Assembly (NCBI GenBank): GCA_029547025.1
Contig: JAKPQA010000143.1
Coordinates: 1-36,430 of the forward strand
DNA: 36,430 nucleotides
Direction of reading: 5' to 3'
DNA from: Armatimonadota bacterium
GTDB taxonomy: Bacteria > Armatimonadota > Zipacnadia > UBA1398 > JAKPQA01
The notes beneath the pieces were generated by a model, which saw only the letters and a program-made list of their open reading frames with translations, ran no database searches and was not told where the DNA came from. Position numbers and translations under genes: made by a program. Positions 33,705 through 36,430 of this stretch are shown here, in pieces. Positions within the stretch are counted from its first letter, which is position 1, and each line of letters opens with the position of its first letter.

Positions 33705-34769
33705 ATGGACCTGGAAGGCCCGCGGAAGCGGATCGACGAGATCGACGCAGAGATCGCCCGTCTGCTGAGCGAGCGCGGCGAGCTGGCTGTCGAGGTGGGC
33801 CGCATCAAGGCCCAGCACTCCGTACGCGTCTACAACCCCCAGCGCGAGATGCAGGTACTCGAGAACGTGTTCCGGCACGCGTCGGGCCCGCTGGGCCGGG
33901 AGGCCATCGAGCGGATCTACCGCGAGGTCATCTCCGCCTGCCGGGCACTCGAGGATCGCCCGGTCATCGCCCACTTCGGCGCGCCCGCCAGCTTCACCCA
34001 CATGGCCGCTGTCCGCAGCTTCGGGTCCGACTGCGACTTCGTCGCCCTCGACGACATGCCAGACGTCTTCACAACCGTCGAGAAGGGGGCGGCCCAGTAT
34101 GGTGTCGTGCCCGTCGAGAACTCGACCGGGGGCGTGGTGCCCCAGACCATCGATCGTTTCATCGAATCCCCATTGCGCATCGTCGGCGAGCGCTACATGG
34201 ATGTCCACCACTACCTGTGCTCGAAGGGCACGCTCGAGGAGATCCAGCGCGTCTACACCCACCCTCAGGTGTTCGCCCAGTGCCAAAGGTGGTTGCGGGA
34301 GCATCTGAGCGGGTCGGAACGATATGAGGAGAGCTCCTCGTCGCGGGGGGCCGAGCGTGCTAGCCAGGAAGGGCCAGGCGCCGCTGCCATCGCTACGCCC
34401 CTGGCTGCCGAGATCTACGGCCTCGACATCCTGGCCGAACGCATCGAGGACTACACCCTCAACCGCACACGGTTCTGGATCATCGGCAAGGATGAGAACC
34501 CGCCCACCGGCCGCGACAAGACCTCCATCCTCTTCACCACACGCCACGTGGCCGGATCACTGATTCGAGCCCTCGAGGTGTTCGACCGGCACCAGATCAA
34601 CCTGACCATGATCCAGTCCCGGCCCATCAAGGGCGCCGCCTGGGAGTACGTGTTCTTCATCGACCTCCAGGGCCACCCGGCGGACAACATCGTGGCCGCC
34701 GCCTTGGACGAGCTCGACAAGGTGACGCTGTTCTACCGCGTCCTCGGTGCCTACCGCGAGGAGGAGTAG
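33705..34769 (+). CDS. pheA: Bifunctional chorismate mutase / prephenate dehydratase (P-protein)
   Basis: This 354-residue enzyme makes phenylpyruvate from chorismate for phenylalanine synthesis. Residues 1-85 are an AroQ-type chorismate mutase (RKRIDEIDAEIARLLSERG, then VGRIKA). Residues about 88-265 are prephenate dehydratase: VPVENSTGG, then NRTRFWIIGKD with the conserved Thr of the TRF motif. The rest is a regulatory ACT domain with DKTSILF and SRPIKGAAWEYVFFID. The ACT domain's GAL motif, which senses phenylalanine, reads AGSL, so feedback control may differ. The start is ATG 33705 with a GGCGGA-like site. A housekeeping gene, it stands alone here, transcribed away from the esterase. Confidence 0.95.
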   Translation: MDLEGPRKRIDEIDAEIARLLSERGELAVEVGRIKAQHSVRVYNPQREMQVLENVFRHASGPLGREAIERIYREVISACRALEDRPVIAHFGAPASFTHMAAVRSFGSDCDFVALDDMPDVFTTVEKGAAQYGVVPVENSTGGVVPQTIDRFIESPLRIVGERYMDVHHYLCSKGTLEEIQRVYTHPQVFAQCQRWLREHLSGSERYEESSSSRGAERASQEGPGAAAIATPLAAEIYGLDILAERIEDYTLNRTRFWIIGKDENPPTGRDKTSILFTTRHVAGSLIRALEVFDRHQINLTMIQSRPIKGAAWEYVFFIDLQGHPADNIVAAALDELDKVTLFYRVLGAYREEE

Positions 34770-34810
34770 GACGCCGACGAAGGCGCCGCCCAGCCGGCCT
34801 CGGGCGCCGC

Positions 34811-35902
34811 TCATTCCCCGTCCGGGGCACCGAGGAAACCCTGGTGGAAGAACACCGGCTTGTAGCCATGATCGGTCACCCAGCGAATGGCCCGCTCGAG
34901 CCGCTCCGGGTGGTCAGGGATGTAGTTGGCGTAGAAGTCCCAGAAGTACTGCTCGTGCGTCAGCAAGTCCATGATCTCCGCATGGTTCGGATCGTCAACC
35001 AGCGGATCCAGGCGGCCGTCGATCTGGTCGATCGGCGTGTTGTTGATGACGATGTCGATCCGCGAGAACACGATGCCTGTCGCGAAGTCCTTCATGCAGT
35101 CGTGGCGGTGCAGGTAGTCCGACTTCGCGTCATCGGTCCAGTAGCTCACGTCATAGCCCCATGGCGAGGGCTCCCAGTAGCCCGAGAGCACCCTCACACC
35201 ATAGCGCGCCAGCGCCGCCAGGCCGTCGGGTGTCACCATGCCCCAGTGGACCAGCGTGGGCGTGATCCACGTCGGCTCGCCCGCGAACCGCTTCACCTGC
35301 TCCTCCACCAGCGCCAGGTCGCGCATGAGCTGATCGCCCGAGGCATACTGGTAGGGACGGTCGGGCTTGTCGGAGTACGCATGGAATGTCAGCCCAAGCC
35401 AGTCGGCGTTGGCCTCAAACTCGGCGCGGTAGGTCTCGGGAAACTCGGTGAGGCGGAAGCCATCGTCGGCCTCGTAGTAGATGTTCGTGGTGAACTTGGT
35501 CCCGTACTCGACGTGCATCCGCCGCAGCAGGCTCAGGTAGTGGCAGCCGAAGATGGAGTCGTACCCCTTCCGCGCGATATCGCGCAGGAAGAAGCTGTTG
35601 TCATCGAGCGCCACGCGGTAGCGAGGGAACGAGTGCTTGTCCCACACCACACGCACCTGGTGCTCCAAGTGTCCGTACGACCCCTCGTAGACGGCCACGA
35701 CGTCGGTCTCGCGAGCCATGAGGGACACGGGAGCCTCGAAGTGCCCTCCGCCGACGGTAGCGGGAGTGCCGTTGACCGTCACCTTGCCATAGGGCGGGCA
35801 CTCGCCGCGGACCGTGATGCGGAGCGTTCCGGCGGCTTCCTTGCCATGGTGGCGGTTCAGCACCGCGCCGTGGAATGGATCTGTGATGCGTAGCACACTC
35901 AT
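34811..35902 (-). CDS. Polysaccharide deacetylase-like protein
   Basis: This 363-residue protein lacks a signal peptide. A small beta-rich N-terminal domain (RITVRGECPPYGKVTVNG) precedes a barrel-like domain with VALDDNSFFLRDI, MHVEYGTKFTTNIYYEAD, ANADWLGLTFHAYS and PTLVHWGMVTPDGLAAL. The order of early Asp-Asp, mid FHA and later HW resembles deacetylase-like proteins of carbohydrate esterase type, where His and Asp bind a metal. That family link is from recollection. ATG 35902 has GGGAGG only two bases upstream; GTG 35896, with eight-base spacing, may be the true start. It is convergent with pheA 41 bp away. The 150 bp upstream, before the repeat array, hold nothing I can name. Confidence 0.65.
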   Translation of the reverse strand: MSVLRITDPFHGAVLNRHHGKEAAGTLRITVRGECPPYGKVTVNGTPATVGGGHFEAPVSLMARETDVVAVYEGSYGHLEHQVRVVWDKHSFPRYRVALDDNSFFLRDIARKGYDSIFGCHYLSLLRRMHVEYGTKFTTNIYYEADDGFRLTEFPETYRAEFEANADWLGLTFHAYSDKPDRPYQYASGDQLMRDLALVEEQVKRFAGEPTWITPTLVHWGMVTPDGLAALARYGVRVLSGYWEPSPWGYDVSYWTDDAKSDYLHRHDCMKDFATGIVFSRIDIVINNTPIDQIDGRLDPLVDDPNHAEIMDLLTHEQYFWDFYANYIPDHPERLERAIRWVTDHGYKPVFFHQGFLGAPDGE

Positions 35903-36053
35903 CGCCTCCCAGTGGCGGGGTGGTTCACCGACGCCGACGGTGATCCCTCGGGCCACGACAGGTGGGGAGAGGGGGCCATTGGCGGTAACATAGGGCCCTG
36001 GGCCGGGCGGCTGGGTCTCGCGAAGGTCGCGCGGAACGCCCGCCTGGTCTTTG

Positions 36054-36430
36054 GGAGGGGCCGCACAGGGGTGCGCCCAGAGGGCGCGGGGCCCCTGACC
36101 GGCCCGAGGTTGAGGCGTGCGGGTCGGGCGCGTTGGGGGCCCACCACGCTGGGAGGCGCGTGGTTCCCCCCGTGACGCCCCTCCGCAAGACAGGCAACGG
36201 TTGGCGTGTCGTGGAGGGGCCACACAGGGGTGCGCCCAGAGGGCGCGGGGCCCCTGACCGGCCCGAGGTTGAGGTGTGCCGATCGGGCGCGTTGGGGGCC
36301 CACCACGCTGGGAGACGTGTGGTTCCCCCCATGGCGCCCCTCCGCAAGACGGTCAACGGTTGGCGTGTCGTGGAGGGGCCGCACAGGGGTGCGCCCAGAG
36401 GGCGCGGGGCCCCTGACCGGCCCGAGGTTG
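36054..36430. repeat. 159-bp tandem repeat array with conserved hairpins (continues past window end)
   Basis: Two full units (36054-36212 and 36213-36371) and 59 bases of a third unit are visible. By eye the full units differ at about ten positions; the third matches the first exactly as far as it goes. Each unit has a 7-bp stem (AGGGGCC 36056-36062 with GGCCCCT 36090-36096) enclosing a GCGCCC/GGGCGC hairpin (36073-36087). A second stem follows, ACCACGC 36143-36149 with GCGTGGT 36158-36164. In unit two the second arm is GTGTGGT, which turns one G-C into a G-U pair and keeps the stem on the plus-strand RNA. The period equals 53 codons, but all three leftward frames are open across it, so coding is not supported. 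Confidence 0.85.

Noticed and set aside
35899-36384. Repetitive protein with 53-residue units on the minus strand
   Set aside because: All three minus frames are open across the repeat, there is no ribosome site, and composition is Pro/Arg/Gly-rich as expected from GC-rich non-coding DNA.
36054-36430. CRISPR array
   Set aside because: The repeating unit is 159 bp, with no short repeat plus unique spacers and no cas gene.

Overview
This is a GC-rich bacterial window, almost certainly a chromosome segment from an uncultivated heterotroph. The mix of genes resembles genomes of Planctomycetota, Hydrogenedentota, Armatimonadota or Poribacteria: an alkaline-phosphatase-superfamily phosphodiesterase, two UROD/MtaA-type proteins, two FGGY sugar kinases, exported glycosidase-like proteins with CBM9-like domains, a Gfo/Idh/MocA oxidoreductase, and many GTG or TTG starts. 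The phylum cannot be fixed from this sequence alone. I see no phage, insertion sequence, CRISPR array, rRNA or tRNA. Long open frames opposite the real genes come from the high GC content.

Layout. 1-1851: a phosphodiesterase cut by the window edge, a divergent ribbon-helix-helix protein and a small hypothetical protein. 1955-4511: a UROD/MtaA-like protein and a UDP-sugar dehydrogenase of the WecC type. 4694-6733: a cyclophilin-like protein, three hairpins in a row, and xylulokinase. 6943-9495: a gene graveyard, with a decayed amidohydrolase and a decayed glycyl-radical enzyme on either side of an intact small lipoprotein gene. 9637-14256: a two-gene sugar ABC importer in which a solute-binding protein is fused to the first permease and the second permease carries a 400-residue insertion. 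14452-20548: an NDWNEW-type glycosidase with a CBM9-like tail, diverging from an exported hypothetical protein and two tandem MFS transporters. 20561-25076: a leftward cluster of FGGY kinase, biotin ligase, degenerate PAS/histidine kinase and a second UROD-like protein. 25212-28670: a TPR protein, an amidase/beta-lactamase/PEGA protein with ruined active sites, an ECF sigma factor and a RimI-type acetyltransferase. 28842-35902: an oxidoreductase, a 1215-residue exported esterase, the bifunctional PheA protein and a deacetylase-like protein. 36054-36430: the start of a 159-bp tandem repeat array that runs off the window.

How it fits together (inference). Much of the window appears to serve scavenging of complex carbohydrates: exported enzymes (14452, 16569, 29922) release sugars or remove esters, the ABC and MFS transporters import products, and the kinases and oxidoreductase feed them into central metabolism. 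No ABC ATPase gene is present, so the importer must borrow one. The most unusual items are the importer's two odd insertions (a four-ligand zinc-ribbon-like motif in the binding domain and GH42-like repeats in the second permease), the double pseudoenzyme at 25522-27243 with a good ECF-type promoter next to an ECF sigma gene, the histidine kinase without ATP-binding residues, and the structured 159-bp repeat.
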